DNA of 64,000 nt from Vicinamibacteria bacterium (lineage in GTDB: Bacteria > Acidobacteriota > Vicinamibacteria > Fen-336), in contig JAMPXO010000007.1 in the NCBI GenBank assembly GCA_023701125.1, positions 1-64,000 on the forward strand, written 5' to 3'. Below, piece by piece: positions 18,267 through 30,498 of this stretch (positions are counted from its first letter, which is position 1; each line of letters starts with the position of its first letter). The notes beneath the pieces were generated by a model. The model made no database searches. It saw nothing but the letters and a program-made list of their open reading frames with translations, and had not been told where the DNA came from. The translations under genes and the position numbers were made by a program.

Positions 18267-18515
18267 TTACGCGTGCAGCGAGTGGTACTTCTGCTCGAGC
18301 ATCTCGCGGCTCTCGGCGAGCGCCGCGTCCACGACGATGCAACCCTCGATCGGGCAGACCTCGATGCACTTCGGGTTGTCGTGGGCGCCCACGCACTCGG
18401 TGCAGCGCGCCGCATCGATCAGGAAAAGGGGGTCGCCGGCGGAAATCGCCTGGTTCGGGCACTCCGACTCGCAAGCGGCGCAGGCGATACAACCGTCGAT
18501 GATCTGCATGGCCAT
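18267..18515 (-). CDS. YfhL-type 2[4Fe-4S] ferredoxin
   Basis: An 82-residue ferredoxin with two cluster motifs: CIACAACESECP (CX2CX2CX3CP) and CTECVGAHDNPKCIEVCP, in which the second site has the longer CX2CX8CX3CP spacing typical of the YfhL/Alvin group. It carries single electrons in the cytoplasm. The ATG has GGAGGAAG upstream. A partner is not evident from context, as it is flanked by tRNA-Leu and the GH3 gene. Radical SAM enzymes in this genome need such reductants, but no link is shown here. Confidence 0.93.
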   Translation of the reverse strand: MAMQIIDGCIACAACESECPNQAISAGDPLFLIDAARCTECVGAHDNPKCIEVCPIEGCIVVDAALAESREMLEQKYHSLHA

Positions 18516-18669
18516 GGGGGGCTTCCTCCGTTATCAGTAGCCACGGAACCCAATAGCAAGCCCCCTGCCAGCCCCGGGCGGCGCAGCCGGTGCGCTTCAC
18601 GCGCGCCTTGCGCGCAACTGGGGGTGCGGGGGCGGAGGAGCGTCCGTTCGCGACGTAGCCCCCGCGGGA

Positions 18670-18696
18670 CCGGCGACGGGCTCCGCCCGGCGCCGG
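18670..18696 (-). terminator. Hairpin just downstream of tRNA-Leu
   Basis: A 12-bp stem with one mismatch and a 3-nt loop (arms 18670-18681 and 18685-18696) starts 10 nt after the tRNA 3' end on the minus strand. No T-tract follows. A second GC-only stem (GCGGGGGC at 18626-18633 with GCCCCCGC at 18658-18665) lies beyond it. Likely the tRNA transcript end. Confidence 0.5.
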
Positions 18697-18706
18697 AACC
18701 CAATAA

Positions 18707-18787
18707 TGCGGGAGGGGGGACTCGAACCCCCACGCCTTGCGGCACGCGGTCCTAAGCCGCGCGCGTCTGCCGTTCCGCCACTCCCGC
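18707..18787 (-). tRNA. tRNA-Leu (anticodon UAG)
   Basis: The minus strand folds as a class II tRNA. It has a 7-bp acceptor stem GCGGGAG/CTCCCGC, discriminator A at 18707, and a T arm with GGTTCGAGTCC. The anticodon stem CGCGG/CCGCG closes the loop CTTAGGA, giving anticodon TAG (complement of 18752-18754). A long variable arm is present, as in Leu. Length is 81 nt without CCA; CCA is not encoded (TTATT follows). Confidence 0.95.
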
Positions 18788-18897
18788 ACCGAGCCCCCCG
18801 ACCGGACGAAACAGGGCGGCGTGGTATTCTCGCAAGTCCCGCTCGCGTTCGCGCGTACCCCCGGCGGAGCCCCGAAAAAGACAGACAGAGGAAGGCA

Positions 18898-20172
18898 TTG
18901 AAAGTCGACTACATCGAGGAAACCGCGATCCGCAAGGCGTTCGCCTTCGAGATCGACGCCGAGGCCGTCGAGAAGGAACTGGTCAGCCGCGCCCGCGACT
19001 ACGCGAAGAAGGTGAAGTTGCCCGGCTTCCGCGCGGGCAAGATCCCTCCCGACGTCGTGCGCAAGCGCTTCAAGGACGCCCTGCTCCAGGACGCGGCCGA
19101 GGCGATCGTCAACAAGCACGTGTTCGAGGCCATCGAGGGCCGCGGCCTGAAGCCGGTGGCAGCGCCCAAGGTCGTCGACCTCAAGATCGACGAACACCAG
19201 CCGATGACCTTCCGCGCCGTGTTCGAGGTCTTCCCGACGATCGAGGCGCCCGACCACCACGGGCTGCAGGTCAAGACGAAGAAGGCGGCGGTGGCCGAGG
19301 AGGCGATCGACGCCGAGATCGAGGGCCAGCGCGAGCGCCACGCCCGCTTCGAGGCGGTCGAGGGCCGCCCCGGGCGCCCCGGCGACCACGCGGTGGTGGA
19401 CGTGAGCTGGAAGCCGGCCGACGGCGGCAAGGGCGGCCGCGAAGAGAACGCGATGCTGGAGATCGGCGCTGCCGACAACCCGGCCGAGATGAACACGGCG
19501 CTCGACGGCGCGGCCGTCGGCGACACCCGCTCGCTGACCATCGCCTACCCCGCCGACCACGCCTCGGCCGCGATGGCCGGCAAGACCTTCGACTACACGC
19601 TGTCGCTGAAGGCGCTGCGGGTCAAGATCCTGCCGGACGTGGACGACGAGTTCGCCAAGGACCTCGGCGCCGACAGCCTGGCCGACCTGCGCGAGCAGGT
19701 GCGCAGCCGGCTGCTGGCGGGCGAGGAGCGCAAGGTCACCCGCGAGTTGAACGAGGCGCTGGTCAACGAGTACCTGAAGCGCGCCAGCTTCGACGTGCCG
19801 GAAGGCCTGATCGAGCGCCACATGGACGCCCGGGTCGAGGCCGCGGCCCGCAGCCTGTACCTGCAGGGCGTGGACCCGACCAAGATCGGCATGGACTGGA
19901 AGCGCTTCCGCGAGTCGCGCCGCGACGAGGCCGTCGAGGCCGCCCGCGCCGACCTGCTGCTCGACGCGCTGGCCCACGCGAAGGCGATCGAGGCGACCGA
20001 CGAGGAGGTCGACGCCGAGCTCGTCCGCCTGTCGGAGCGCACCCGCAAGTCGAAGGAAGCGCTGCGCGCCGAGATGGAGAAGGAAGGCGAGATCTCCGCG
20101 CTGCGCGCGCGGATCCGCGAGTCCAAGGTCCTTGACCTGCTCAAGGCCGATGCTAGACTGGATTTCGAATGA
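18898..20172 (+). CDS. tig: Trigger factor
   Basis: A 424-residue ribosome-associated chaperone and prolyl isomerase. The N-terminal ribosome-binding signature is seen as [18 protein letters not shown] (about residues 40-57). A PPIase domain (about 150-235) and a helical C-terminal arm follow. I place the start at TTG 18898 because AGAGGAAGG lies just upstream and the protein then begins MKVDYIEE, in register with other trigger factors; there is no in-frame ATG or GTG between it and the tRNA gene. It heads the tig-clpP-clpX-lon run and overlaps clpP by 4 nt. Confidence 0.95.
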   Translation: MKVDYIEETAIRKAFAFEIDAEAVEKELVSRARDYAKKVKLPGFRAGKIPPDVVRKRFKDALLQDAAEAIVNKHVFEAIEGRGLKPVAAPKVVDLKIDEHQPMTFRAVFEVFPTIEAPDHHGLQVKTKKAAVAEEAIDAEIEGQRERHARFEAVEGRPGRPGDHAVVDVSWKPADGGKGGREENAMLEIGAADNPAEMNTALDGAAVGDTRSLTIAYPADHASAAMAGKTFDYTLSLKALRVKILPDVDDEFAKDLGADSLADLREQVRSRLLAGEERKVTRELNEALVNEYLKRASFDVPEGLIERHMDARVEAAARSLYLQGVDPTKIGMDWKRFRESRRDEAVEAARADLLLDALAHAKAIEATDEEVDAELVRLSERTRKSKEALRAEMEKEGEISALRARIRESKVLDLLKADARLDFE

Positions 20173-20795
20173 GCCACGCCCCACTGCGTGAGGCCGCGAT
20201 GCTCGTGCCGATGGTCGTCGAGCAGACGGCCCGCGGCGAGCGCGCCTACGACATCTACTCCCGGCTGCTCAAGGACAACATCGTCTTCATCGGGACCGCG
20301 ATCGACGACAACGTCGCGAACCTGATCATCGCCCAGTTGCTGTTCCTGGAAGCCGAGGACCCGGAGAAGGACATCCACGTCTACATCAACTCGCCCGGCG
20401 GGTCGGTGACGGCGGGGCTGGCCATCTACGACACCATGCAGTTGATCCGGCCCGACGTGCAGACGATCTGCGTCGGCCAGGCCGCGTCGATGGGCGCGGT
20501 GCTGCTGGCCGCGGGCACCGACGGCAAGCGCTCCGCGCTGCCCAACTCGCGGATCATGATCCACCAGCCGTGGGGCGGTGCCCAGGGCCAGGCCTCTGAC
20601 ATCGCGATCCAGGCCAAGGAGATCCTGCGGCTGAAGGATCGCCTCAACGGCATCCTCGCCCACCACTGCAAGCAGCCGCTCGACAAGCTGGCGCACGACG
20701 CCGACCGCGACTTCATCATGGACGCGGAGGAGGCCAAGGCCTACGGCCTGGTCGACCAGGTGATCAGCCGCCGCGGCCGCGAGCGCCAGGCCTAG
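20169..20795 (+). CDS. clpP: ATP-dependent Clp protease proteolytic subunit
   Basis: A 208-residue ClpP with catalytic Ser in GQAASMGA, His in MIHQPWGG and Asp in [10 protein letters not shown]. It forms the proteolytic chamber for ClpX. The first ATG (20169) overlaps the trigger-factor stop (ATGA) but has no clear ribosome-binding site. The ATG at 20199 has GTGAGG 5 nt upstream and gives [10 protein letters not shown], matching the mature N-terminus of other ClpPs. The first ten residues may therefore be a short propeptide or not translated. Operon with clpX (10 nt on). Confidence 0.97.
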   Translation: MSHAPLREAAMLVPMVVEQTARGERAYDIYSRLLKDNIVFIGTAIDDNVANLIIAQLLFLEAEDPEKDIHVYINSPGGSVTAGLAIYDTMQLIRPDVQTICVGQAASMGAVLLAAGTDGKRSALPNSRIMIHQPWGGAQGQASDIAIQAKEILRLKDRLNGILAHHCKQPLDKLAHDADRDFIMDAEEAKAYGLVDQVISRRGRERQA

Positions 20796-20805
20796 AAGAG
20801 CAGGA

Positions 20806-22068
20806 ATGAAGAAGAACGGCGGCGACGGCGAGATCCTGCGTTGCAGCTTCTGCAACAAGGACCAGAACGACGTCCGCAAGCTGATCGCCGGGCCCACCGT
20901 CTTCATCTGCGACGAGTGCGTCGACGTCTGCAACGACATCATCGCGGACGACCGCAAGGTCGAGCCGCGCGGGCCGAAGTCGACGCTGCCCGTGCCGCAG
21001 GAGATCAAGAAGTTCCTGGACGAGTACGTGATCGGCCAGGACCTGGCCAAGAAGAAGCTGGCGGTCGCGGTCTACAACCACTACAAGCGGATCGAGATCG
21101 CCAAGCAGCGCGGCAAGAACGAGGTCGAGCTCACCAAGTCGAACATCCTGCTGGTCGGCCCGACCGGGACCGGCAAGACGCTGCTGGCGCAGACGCTGGC
21201 ACGGCTGCTGTCGGTGCCGTTCACGATCGTCGACGCGACGACGCTGACCGAGGCCGGGTACGTCGGCGAGGACGTCGAGAACATCATCCTCAAGCTGCTC
21301 CAGGCCGCCGGCGGCGACATCGAGAAGTGCCAGGAAGGCATCATCTACATCGACGAGATCGACAAGATCTCGCGCAAGGACGAGAACCCCTCGATCACCC
21401 GCGACGTCTCGGGCGAGGGCGTCCAGCAGGCGCTGCTGAAGATCCTGGAAGGCACGGTCGCCAACGTGCCCCCGCAGGGTGGCCGCAAGCACCCGCACCA
21501 GGAGTTCTACCAGATCGACACCACGAACATCCTGTTCATCTGCGGCGGCGCCTTCGTCGGCCTCGACAAGGTGATCGAGCGGCGGATGGGCAAGAAGACG
21601 CTCGGCTTCCTGACCGAGGCCAAGGAAGCGAAGGACCAGGCCAGTGGCGTGCTGGACAAGGGCGCCGCGGCGCTGCAGCACGTGCAGCCCTCCGACCTGA
21701 TCCGCTTCGGGCTGATCCCGGAGTTCGTGGGCCGGCTGCCCGTGGTGGCCACCCTGCACGACCTCGACCGCGCCGCGCTGGTCGACATCCTGACCCAGCC
21801 CAAGAACGCGCTGTCCCGCCAGTACCAGCGCATGTTCGAGTACGAGGGCGTCAAGCTGCGCTTCGCGGACGACGCGCTGTCGGCGATCGCGGACCTGGCG
21901 ATCCAGCGCAAGATCGGCGCCCGCGGCTTGCGCATGATCCTCGAGGACCTGATGCTGGACCTGATGTACGACCTGCCTTCGATGAAGAAGATCAAGGAGT
22001 GCGTGGTCACCCGCGAGACGGTCCTGAACCGCGAGAAGCCGATCACCCTGATCGAAAAGGCCGGCTGA
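20806..22068 (+). CDS. clpX: ATP-dependent Clp protease ATPase subunit
   Basis: A 420-residue AAA+ unfoldase that feeds substrates to ClpP. The N-terminal zinc-binding domain has CSFC and CDEC, 18 residues apart. Walker A is GPTGTGKT, Walker [10 protein letters not shown]. The ClpP-docking loop appears as KKTLGF, where many ClpX have IGF. Length is normal. It lies directly after clpP, the standard arrangement, and before lon (31 nt). Confidence 0.98.
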   Translation: MKKNGGDGEILRCSFCNKDQNDVRKLIAGPTVFICDECVDVCNDIIADDRKVEPRGPKSTLPVPQEIKKFLDEYVIGQDLAKKKLAVAVYNHYKRIEIAKQRGKNEVELTKSNILLVGPTGTGKTLLAQTLARLLSVPFTIVDATTLTEAGYVGEDVENIILKLLQAAGGDIEKCQEGIIYIDEIDKISRKDENPSITRDVSGEGVQQALLKILEGTVANVPPQGGRKHPHQEFYQIDTTNILFICGGAFVGLDKVIERRMGKKTLGFLTEAKEAKDQASGVLDKGAAALQHVQPSDLIRFGLIPEFVGRLPVVATLHDLDRAALVDILTQPKNALSRQYQRMFEYEGVKLRFADDALSAIADLAIQRKIGARGLRMILEDLMLDLMYDLPSMKKIKECVVTRETVLNREKPITLIEKAG

Positions 22069-22099
22069 CGCCGGCCAGGCCCGACGCCGGAACCCAGTG

Positions 22100-24505
<2,406 letters not shown>

Positions 24506-24590
24506 CGCGCCGCCCGGGGCGCGCTCACCGCCGCCTTTCAGGAAACAACCCGACCTTGTCCAGCCCCGTCCCGACTGCGAGCCTGCGCCC

Positions 24591-25184
24591 GTGAAACGAG
24601 TGCTCGAGGTCCGCTTCGTCAAGAGCGCCACGGCCGTCGCCCAACTGCCGAAGGACGGCCGTCCCGAGATCGCGTTCCTGGGCCGCTCGAACGTGGGCAA
24701 GAGCTCGCTGCTCAACGCGCTGTGCGGGGCTCGCGGCCTGGCCCGGGTGTCCTCGACCCCGGGCCGCACCCAGTTGCTGAACCTGTTCGAGGTGGGCCAC
24801 GAGATGTACCTCGTCGACCTGCCGGGCTACGGCTACGCCAAGGCGCCGCGCGAGGTGCGCGCGACGTTCGAGGGCCTGGCCGTCTCCTACCTGCAGGACC
24901 GTGCGCCGCTGGCGCTGGCGCTGGTGCTGGTCGACTGCCGGCTGCCGCCGCAGGCCGCCGACGAGACGCTCGCGCGCTGGCTGGACCACAACGACGTGCC
25001 GTGGGCGATCGCCGCCACCAAGGCGGACAAGCTCTCCCGGGCCCAGGGCCAGCGCGCCCGAACTGACCTGGCCGCCCACTTCGGACGCGACGTCACGCTC
25101 ACCAGTGCCGAGACCCGGCTGGGCCTCGACGACCTGTGGGCCCGCATCCGGACCGCGATCGAAGCCCGCGCCGCCGCCGACTAG
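24591..25184 (+). CDS. engB: YihA/EngB-type ribosome biogenesis GTPase
   Basis: A 197-residue TRAFAC GTPase needed for 50S ribosome assembly. G1 is [10 protein letters not shown]3 [10 protein letters not shown]4 TKADK. Length matches YihA/YsxC, which often follows lon, as here. The start is GTG 24591, placed at the family N-terminus (RFVKSATA); no good Shine-Dalgarno is seen. Rho follows after 29 nt. Confidence 0.95.
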   Translation: MKRVLEVRFVKSATAVAQLPKDGRPEIAFLGRSNVGKSSLLNALCGARGLARVSSTPGRTQLLNLFEVGHEMYLVDLPGYGYAKAPREVRATFEGLAVSYLQDRAPLALALVLVDCRLPPQAADETLARWLDHNDVPWAIAATKADKLSRAQGQRARTDLAAHFGRDVTLTSAETRLGLDDLWARIRTAIEARAAAD

Positions 25185-25213
25185 CAGAACAAGGACGAAC
25201 GGACACGACTGCC

Positions 25214-26767
25214 ATGGCCAGCGATCAGGAACCCGAAAACCCACCCGCCGCCCCACCCGCCGCGCCGCCGGCTCCGACGGAGTCGAACGCGGCGCCCGCG
25301 GCCGGCCCCGGACCGGCCGAGGGCAGCGCCGACGCCGCAGCTCCCGGCGAGGGACGCGGCGGCCCGAACCGACCGCGTCGTGGTCCGCGCCGCGGTCGCG
25401 GTCGCGGCCGCGGCCCGCGTGGACCGGAGCGGCCGTCGGGCCTGCCGGCGGACGAGGACCCCGAGGCGGTGCTGGCCGCCTTGCCGGCAGGTGCCGACCC
25501 GACAGCGCCCCAGGTCACGCTGCGCAGCCTGAAGGAGATGAACATCCTCGCCCTCGGCCAGTTCGGCCAGGAGCTCGGCATCCCCGACGCCCAGGGCCTC
25601 AAGAAACACGACCTGATCTTCAAGATCCTGCAGCGCCAGACCGAGCGCAGCGGCCTGCTGTTCGCGGAGGGCGTGCTGGAGGCGATGCCCGAGGGCTACG
25701 GCTTCCTGCGCGCGCCGGAGTCCAACTACCAGCCGGGCCCGGACGACATCTACGTCTCGCCGTCCCAGATCCGCCGCTTCCTGCTGCGCACCGGCGACAC
25801 GGTCAGCGGCCAGGTGCGGCCGCCGCGCGAGGGCGAGCGCTACTTCGCGCTGATCAAGGTCGAGGCGATCAACTTCGAGCCGCCCGAGGGCGCGCGCGAC
25901 AAGGTCCTGTTCGACAACCTGACGCCGCTGTACCCCAACCGCCGGCTCAAGCTCGAGGTCGAGCAGGACAACCTCACCTCGCGCGTGCTCGACATGATGA
26001 CGCCGCTGGGCATGGGCCAGCGGGCGCTGATCGTCGCCGCGCCGCGCACGGGCAAGACGCTGATCCTGCAGAACATCGCCAACTCGATCGCGGCCAACCA
26101 CCCGGAGGTCCACCTGATCGTGCTGCTGATCGACGAGCGGCCCGAGGAGGTGACCGACATGCAGCGCACCGTGCGCGGCGAGGTGGTCAGCTCGACCTTC
26201 GACGAGCCGGCGACCCGCCACGTGGCGGTCGCCGACATGGTGATCGAGAAGGCCAAGCGGCTCGTCGAGCACGGTCGCGACGTGGTGATCCTGCTCGACT
26301 CGATCACCCGCCTCGCCCGCGCCCACAACGCGGTGGTGCCGGCGTCGGGCAAGGTGCTCTCGGGCGGCGTCGACGCCTCGGCGCTGCAACGGCCCAAGCG
26401 CTTCTTCGGCGCGGCTCGCAACATCGAGCACGGCGGCTCGCTGACCATCATCGCCACCGCGCTGGTCGAAACCGGCTCGCGGATGGACGACGTGATCTTC
26501 GAGGAGTTCAAGGGCACCGGCAACGCCGAGATCGTGCTCGACCGCAAGATGTCCGACCGCCGGATCTACCCCGCGATCGACATCAACAAGAGCGGCACCC
26601 GCAAGGAAGAACTGCTGCTCGCCCGCGAGGAGCTGAACCGGGTCTGGGTGCTGCGCAAGGTGCTCAACTCGCTGTCCGCGATCGAAGCCATGGAGCTGAT
26701 GCTGGAGCGCCTGGCCAAGACCAAGTCCAACAAGGACTTCCTCGACGGCATGTCCGGGATTTCGTAG
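25214..26767 (+). CDS. rho: Transcription termination factor Rho
   Basis: A 517-residue Rho. The core (from about residue 110) has the RNA-binding domain ([28 protein letters not shown]), the ATPase with APRTGKT and [12 protein letters not shown], and the R-loop/Q-loop region. It is longer than E. coli Rho (419) because of a roughly 95-residue N-terminal insertion, first Ala/Pro-rich and then Arg/Gly-rich (about residues 45-75). Such basic inserts occur in Rho of high-GC lineages and are known in some to modify RNA binding. ATG 25214; no strong Shine-Dalgarno. Confidence 0.97.
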   Translation: MASDQEPENPPAAPPAAPPAPTESNAAPAAGPGPAEGSADAAAPGEGRGGPNRPRRGPRRGRGRGRGPRGPERPSGLPADEDPEAVLAALPAGADPTAPQVTLRSLKEMNILALGQFGQELGIPDAQGLKKHDLIFKILQRQTERSGLLFAEGVLEAMPEGYGFLRAPESNYQPGPDDIYVSPSQIRRFLLRTGDTVSGQVRPPREGERYFALIKVEAINFEPPEGARDKVLFDNLTPLYPNRRLKLEVEQDNLTSRVLDMMTPLGMGQRALIVAAPRTGKTLILQNIANSIAANHPEVHLIVLLIDERPEEVTDMQRTVRGEVVSSTFDEPATRHVAVADMVIEKAKRLVEHGRDVVILLDSITRLARAHNAVVPASGKVLSGGVDASALQRPKRFFGAARNIEHGGSLTIIATALVETGSRMDDVIFEEFKGTGNAEIVLDRKMSDRRIYPAIDINKSGTRKEELLLAREELNRVWVLRKVLNSLSAIEAMELMLERLAKTKSNKDFLDGMSGIS

Positions 26768-26771
26768 GGTT

Positions 26772-26797
26772 CTGGTTCCGGGCAAGCCCGGTACCAG
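26772..26797. terminator. Hairpin between converging rho and NapC-like genes
   Basis: CTGGTTCCGGGC (26772-26783), a 2-nt AA spacer and GCCCGGTACCAG (26786-26797) form a 12-bp stem with one mismatch. There is no T-tract. It lies 5 nt after the rho stop and 26 nt after the stop of the opposing gene. Confidence 0.6.
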
Positions 26798-26822
26798 TCC
26801 CGCTGGGGGTTCTGGTCGTCCC

Positions 26823-28247
26823 CTACTTCAGGCCCAGGTCAGCGAGGATCTTGGGGTCGTTTTCTTCCATCGCCAGCACGCCGTGGCAGGCGTTGCAGTC
26901 CTGGGTGATGGTGCGCCCGTCCTTGGCCTTGTGCTCCTCGTCGTGGCAGCGGAAGCAGCCCGGGAAGTCCTCGTGGCCGATGTTGTTCGGGTGCGAGCCC
27001 CAGACCAGCTTCATGTCCGGGAACACGTTGCGCATCCACACGTCGCGCACGCCCTCCGCGGCCTTCTGGACGTCGGCCGCGCGGGCCCTGGCAATCTCCG
27101 GGTAGTTCTTCTCGTAGAAGCCCGTGATGCGGCCGACGATCTCGCGGGCGGCCGTGTCGCGGTCCATGTACTCGGCCTTGATCGCCGCCGACGCCTCACG
27201 CTTGAGGAACGGCAGGTCCGTGGGGATGCGGCCCGCCTGCAGCGCCCGGTTGAGAGCGCTCTCGGGCATGTCGAAGGCGTGGGTCGGCCGGTTGTGGCAG
27301 TCGATGCAGTCCATCTCCCGCCACTCGCCCGCCGTCGCCGGCGGCGCGCCGTCGACGGCGTACTCGACCTCCTTGCCGTCGTCGCCCACGTAGATCACTC
27401 GCGGGATCACCTGGCGGCGGTCGTCGGTCGTCTGGTAGCGGACCCGCGACAGGGCGTCGAAGTGGCGGCCGTGGATGCCGACGCGGCCGCCGCCCTGGCT
27501 GCCGCCGATCCGCATCAGCAGCACGCTGCTGGTCGCGGTGTTGGCCTCGTCCTCGCCGTACTTGGAGCGCACGACCAGGCGGTCGCCGTGGAACTTCTGC
27601 GGCCAGTGGCAGGCCTCGCAGGTCTCGCGCGCCGGGCGCAGGTGGTGGACCGGCGAGGGGATCGGCCGCGAGTACGTGCCCAGAGTGACCGCCACGACCT
27701 GCCGCGCGCCGGATAGCTTCGACTTCACGAACCACCCCGCGCCCGGTCCGATGTGGCACTGGGTGCAGGCGACCCGCGAGTGCGGCGAGTTGACGTAGGC
27801 CGTGTACTCGGGACTCATCACCTGGTGGCAGGCGAGGCCGCAGAACGTCGTCGAGTCCATGTACTCGACGCCCTTGTAGGTGGCCACGGCCATCATCGCC
27901 ACGTTGACCACGGTCAGCCCCGCGATCAGCACCGCCGCGTTCTTCAGCAGCTCCTTGTCGACCGGCAGCGGCGCTACCGGCACGCCGCGGCGCGCTCGCC
28001 AGCGGCGCAGCAGCAGCCCCGCGGGGATCAGCAGCAGGCCGGCGACGAACACCCCGGGCAGGATCATGAAGATCACGATCCCCACGTAGGGATGGGCCGG
28101 GTGGCCAGACGTCATCTCCAGTATCCAGAAGCCGATCAGGGTGAGCGCCGAACTCGTCGTCAGCACCACGCCTGCCAGCACGACCTTGTCGCGCACGGCC
28201 AGAGCCATCGGCGAGAGCAGACGGGTGAGCCGTTCCTGGAGATTCAC
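26823..28247 (-). CDS. NapC/NirT-like multihaem cytochrome c with extra membrane domain
   Basis: A 474-residue membrane cytochrome. Two hydrophobic segments (about residues 20-43 and 53-80) precede a third (about 103-122), which anchors the haem domain as in NapC/NrfH quinol dehydrogenases. Haem motifs are CGLACH (CX3CH, unusual), CTQCH, CEACH, CIDCH, CFRCH and CNACH: five canonical and one CX3CH. The Met in CHQVM resembles the NrfH-type axial position. The start is GTG 28247, six bases after GGAGGAAGGA. It is divergent from the eleven-haem cytochrome gene. It probably passes electrons from quinol to periplasmic acceptors; the reductase is not known. Confidence 0.85.
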   Translation of the reverse strand: MNLQERLTRLLSPMALAVRDKVVLAGVVLTTSSALTLIGFWILEMTSGHPAHPYVGIVIFMILPGVFVAGLLLIPAGLLLRRWRARRGVPVAPLPVDKELLKNAAVLIAGLTVVNVAMMAVATYKGVEYMDSTTFCGLACHQVMSPEYTAYVNSPHSRVACTQCHIGPGAGWFVKSKLSGARQVVAVTLGTYSRPIPSPVHHLRPARETCEACHWPQKFHGDRLVVRSKYGEDEANTATSSVLLMRIGGSQGGGRVGIHGRHFDALSRVRYQTTDDRRQVIPRVIYVGDDGKEVEYAVDGAPPATAGEWREMDCIDCHNRPTHAFDMPESALNRALQAGRIPTDLPFLKREASAAIKAEYMDRDTAAREIVGRITGFYEKNYPEIARARAADVQKAAEGVRDVWMRNVFPDMKLVWGSHPNNIGHEDFPGCFRCHDEEHKAKDGRTITQDCNACHGVLAMEENDPKILADLGLK

Positions 28248-28304
28248 TGGCGTTCCTTCCTCCTGCACCGCGACCCCGCGACAAAGGGGCCCGCCGCGCA
28301 TTGT

Positions 28305-28320
28305 TGCAGGGTTCGTGCCC
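28305..28320 (-). promoter_or_regulatory. Sigma-54-like promoter candidate before NapC-like gene
   Basis: Minus-strand GGGCACGAACCCTGCA keeps GG-N10-GC, the full GGCACG -24 core and CTGCA at -12 (two mismatches overall). It lies 59 nt from the GTG start, a longer leader than the others. Confidence 0.35.
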
Positions 28321-28361
28321 GCAATCACTGCGCGAAAGCGACGAAAACGGTCGGGAATACC

Positions 28362-28377
28362 TGGACCGGATCTTGTA
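28362..28377 (+). promoter_or_regulatory. Weak sigma-54-like motif before eleven-haem cytochrome
   Basis: TGGACCGGATCTTGTA has GG-N10-GT rather than GC, with TGGACC at -24. It is 29 nt from the ATG at 28405, the same distance as the better sites. It is weak by itself. Confidence 0.2.
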
Positions 28378-28404
28378 ACCTCCGCGCAACGGAGGCGCCT
28401 GCCC

Positions 28405-29634
28405 ATGTCGCTTGTTCCGCGCATCATCGCGGTTGCCGTACTGTTCCTGATCTGCACTCCTTCGCTGGACGCGAAACCGGCCAAGGCCAAGGCCCTGCCC
28501 GCGCCGACCACCGACGACTGCCTCGCCTGTCACTCCGATCCGGAAGCGACGCGCGGCGATGGCAAGCCGCTGGGCCGCGACCTCGGCAAGTTCGCGGCCT
28601 CGATCCACGGCCAGGGCGGGCTCGCCTGCACGGACTGCCACGCCGACCTGGCGACGGCCGAGCTACCCCACGGCGAGAAGCTCGCCAGGGTCGATTGCGC
28701 CACTTGTCACTCGGACACGGCCGAAAAGCACGCGGGCTCGGTCCACAAGGCCCAGTCCTGCACCGGCTGCCACGGGGTCCACGACATCCTGCCGGCCAGC
28801 GACCCGGCCTCGCGCACGGCCCACGCCAACGTGCCCGCGACCTGCGAGAGCTGCCACAAGCAGCCGCCGGGGCCAGCCGGCCGCGGCAAGAGCATCAAGG
28901 ACGGCTTCCACGTCGGCAAGGTGCTGGCCGAGTACGGCGAGTCGGCGCCGGTGTGCAGCACCTGCCACGGCGCCCACGACATCCTGCCGCCGAAGGACAA
29001 GCGCAGCCCGATGCACCACGACCAGGTCGCGGCGACCTGCGGCACCTGCCACTCGGACGTGCAGGAGACGTGGGACAAGAGCATCCACGCCCAGATGATC
29101 GCCTCCGGCCGCAACGCGGCGACCTGCTCCGACTGCCACGCCGTGCACGGCATCCTCGGCACCGAGGAGATGCCGCGCTGGCGGGTGGCCGCCACCCAGG
29201 AGTGCAGCACCTGCCACGCCAGCAAGGCCAACACCTACCGCGACACCTTCCACGGCAAGGCCTCGAGCCTGGGCTACGAGCGGGTGGCCACCTGCTCCGA
29301 CTGCCACGGCAACCACGCGATCCGGCCGAAGGCGGACCCGGCCTCGATGGTCAGTGCGCAGAACCGGGTCGCCACCTGCCAGAAGTGCCATCCCGGCACG
29401 GGCGAGAACTTCGCCGCCTACGACCCGCACGCGGACCCGCACGACCGCGAGCGCAACCCGGTCCTCTTCTACGCGACGATGTTCATGAAGGCGCTGCTCG
29501 GCGGCACCTTCGCGTTCTTCGGACTGCACACCGCGTTGTGGGCCCCACGATCGCTGAAGGACCGCCGTGCGCGCCGCGCCGCGCACGCCCCGAAGCAGCC
29601 CACCTCGGGCGACGACGAAGGAGGACGGGCGTGA
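28405..29634 (+). CDS. Membrane-anchored eleven-haem c-type cytochrome
   Basis: A 409-residue exported protein with a signal peptide (about residues 1-23) and eleven CXXCH motifs, from CLACH near residue 40 to CQKCH near 330. The repeated spacing of GVHDILP, GAHDILP and AVHGILG blocks after haems suggests internal duplication. A C-terminal helix (about 358-375) should anchor it to the inner membrane, with a basic cytoplasmic tail. The ATG has GGAGG 9 nt upstream. It overlaps the following b-type cytochrome gene (GTGA), repeating the arrangement at 1696-3509. Likely a quinol:periplasm electron-transfer module; the terminal acceptor is unknown. Confidence 0.88.
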   Translation: MSLVPRIIAVAVLFLICTPSLDAKPAKAKALPAPTTDDCLACHSDPEATRGDGKPLGRDLGKFAASIHGQGGLACTDCHADLATAELPHGEKLARVDCATCHSDTAEKHAGSVHKAQSCTGCHGVHDILPASDPASRTAHANVPATCESCHKQPPGPAGRGKSIKDGFHVGKVLAEYGESAPVCSTCHGAHDILPPKDKRSPMHHDQVAATCGTCHSDVQETWDKSIHAQMIASGRNAATCSDCHAVHGILGTEEMPRWRVAATQECSTCHASKANTYRDTFHGKASSLGYERVATCSDCHGNHAIRPKADPASMVSAQNRVATCQKCHPGTGENFAAYDPHADPHDRERNPVLFYATMFMKALLGGTFAFFGLHTALWAPRSLKDRRARRAAHAPKQPTSGDDEGGRA

Positions 29635-30476
29635 AGGCGGAGACGATGGCCGTGGCCAACCACGACGAGGTCTGGGTCGAGCGCTTCGCGGCGATCGACC
29701 GCATCACCCACGCCACGCTGTTCACGACCTTTCTCGGGCTGTCGCTGACCGGGCTGCCGCTGCTGTTCTCCGACGCGGCCTGGGCCCACACGATGGCCAA
29801 CTTGCTGGGCGGCTACGGCGTGACCGGCACGCTGCACCGCCTGTTCGGCTTCGCGATGTTGTTCTGCTTCGCGTTCCACGTCGGCCGCATCGTGTTCCGG
29901 CTGTACCGCAAGCGCGGGCCGACGATGCTGTGGGGCCCGGACTCGCTGGTGCCGCAGCCACGCGACCTGTTCCAGATGTACGACCACTTCATGTACTTCC
30001 TGGGCCGCGGGCCGCGGCCGAACTTCGACCGCTACACCTACTGGGAGAAGTTCGACTACTGGGCCGTGTTCTGGGGCATGGGCATCATCGGCACCTCGGG
30101 CCTGATGCTGGCCTTCCCGGTGTTCTTCTCCCGCTTCCTGCCCGGCGACGTGTTCACCCTCGCCCTGCTGGTGCACGGCGAAGAGGCGCTGCTGGCGATG
30201 GTGTTCATCTTCACGATCCACTTCTTCAACGGCAACCTGCGGCCCGAGAAGTTCCCGATGGACACCGTGATGTTCACGGGCCGCATCCCGCTCCACGAGT
30301 TGCAGGACGAGCGGCCGGCCGAGTACGAACGACTGGTCCGCGAGGGCCGGCTCGAGCACGCCTTCGTGCCGCCGCCCCTGAAGCGGCTCGACCTGGTCGG
30401 CCGCTTCGTGGGCACGATCGCGATCTCGCTCGGCCTGGTGATGGTCGCCCTGACCCTGGTCGCACTCCTGTCGTAG
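29631..30476 (+). CDS. Cytochrome b561/FdnI-like di-haem membrane subunit (second copy)
   Basis: A 281-residue membrane protein paralogous to the one at 2769-3509. About five hydrophobic helices are visible, with candidate haem-b His in THATLFTTF, LHRLFGF, FHVGRI, VHGEEALL and IHFFNGN. Both paralogues share the block following helix 2 (an R-x-DRxxYxEKF-x-YW pattern) and a late FTGxI segment. The GTG start at 29631 overlaps the cytochrome stop and has GGAGG 6 nt upstream; ATG 29646 is an alternative. An extra C-terminal helix is present compared with the first copy. Partner of the eleven-haem cytochrome. Confidence 0.85.
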   Translation: MKAETMAVANHDEVWVERFAAIDRITHATLFTTFLGLSLTGLPLLFSDAAWAHTMANLLGGYGVTGTLHRLFGFAMLFCFAFHVGRIVFRLYRKRGPTMLWGPDSLVPQPRDLFQMYDHFMYFLGRGPRPNFDRYTYWEKFDYWAVFWGMGIIGTSGLMLAFPVFFSRFLPGDVFTLALLVHGEEALLAMVFIFTIHFFNGNLRPEKFPMDTVMFTGRIPLHELQDERPAEYERLVREGRLEHAFVPPPLKRLDLVGRFVGTIAISLGLVMVALTLVALLS

Positions 30477-30498
30477 CGGCAACTCCTGCCGCATCCCC

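Noticed and set aside
18530-18559. TTGCTA and GATAAC, 18 bp apart, on the minus strand before the ferredoxin gene as a sigma-70 promoter
   Set aside because: The -10 element would place the transcript start inside the GGAGG ribosome-binding site, leaving the ATG without a leader.
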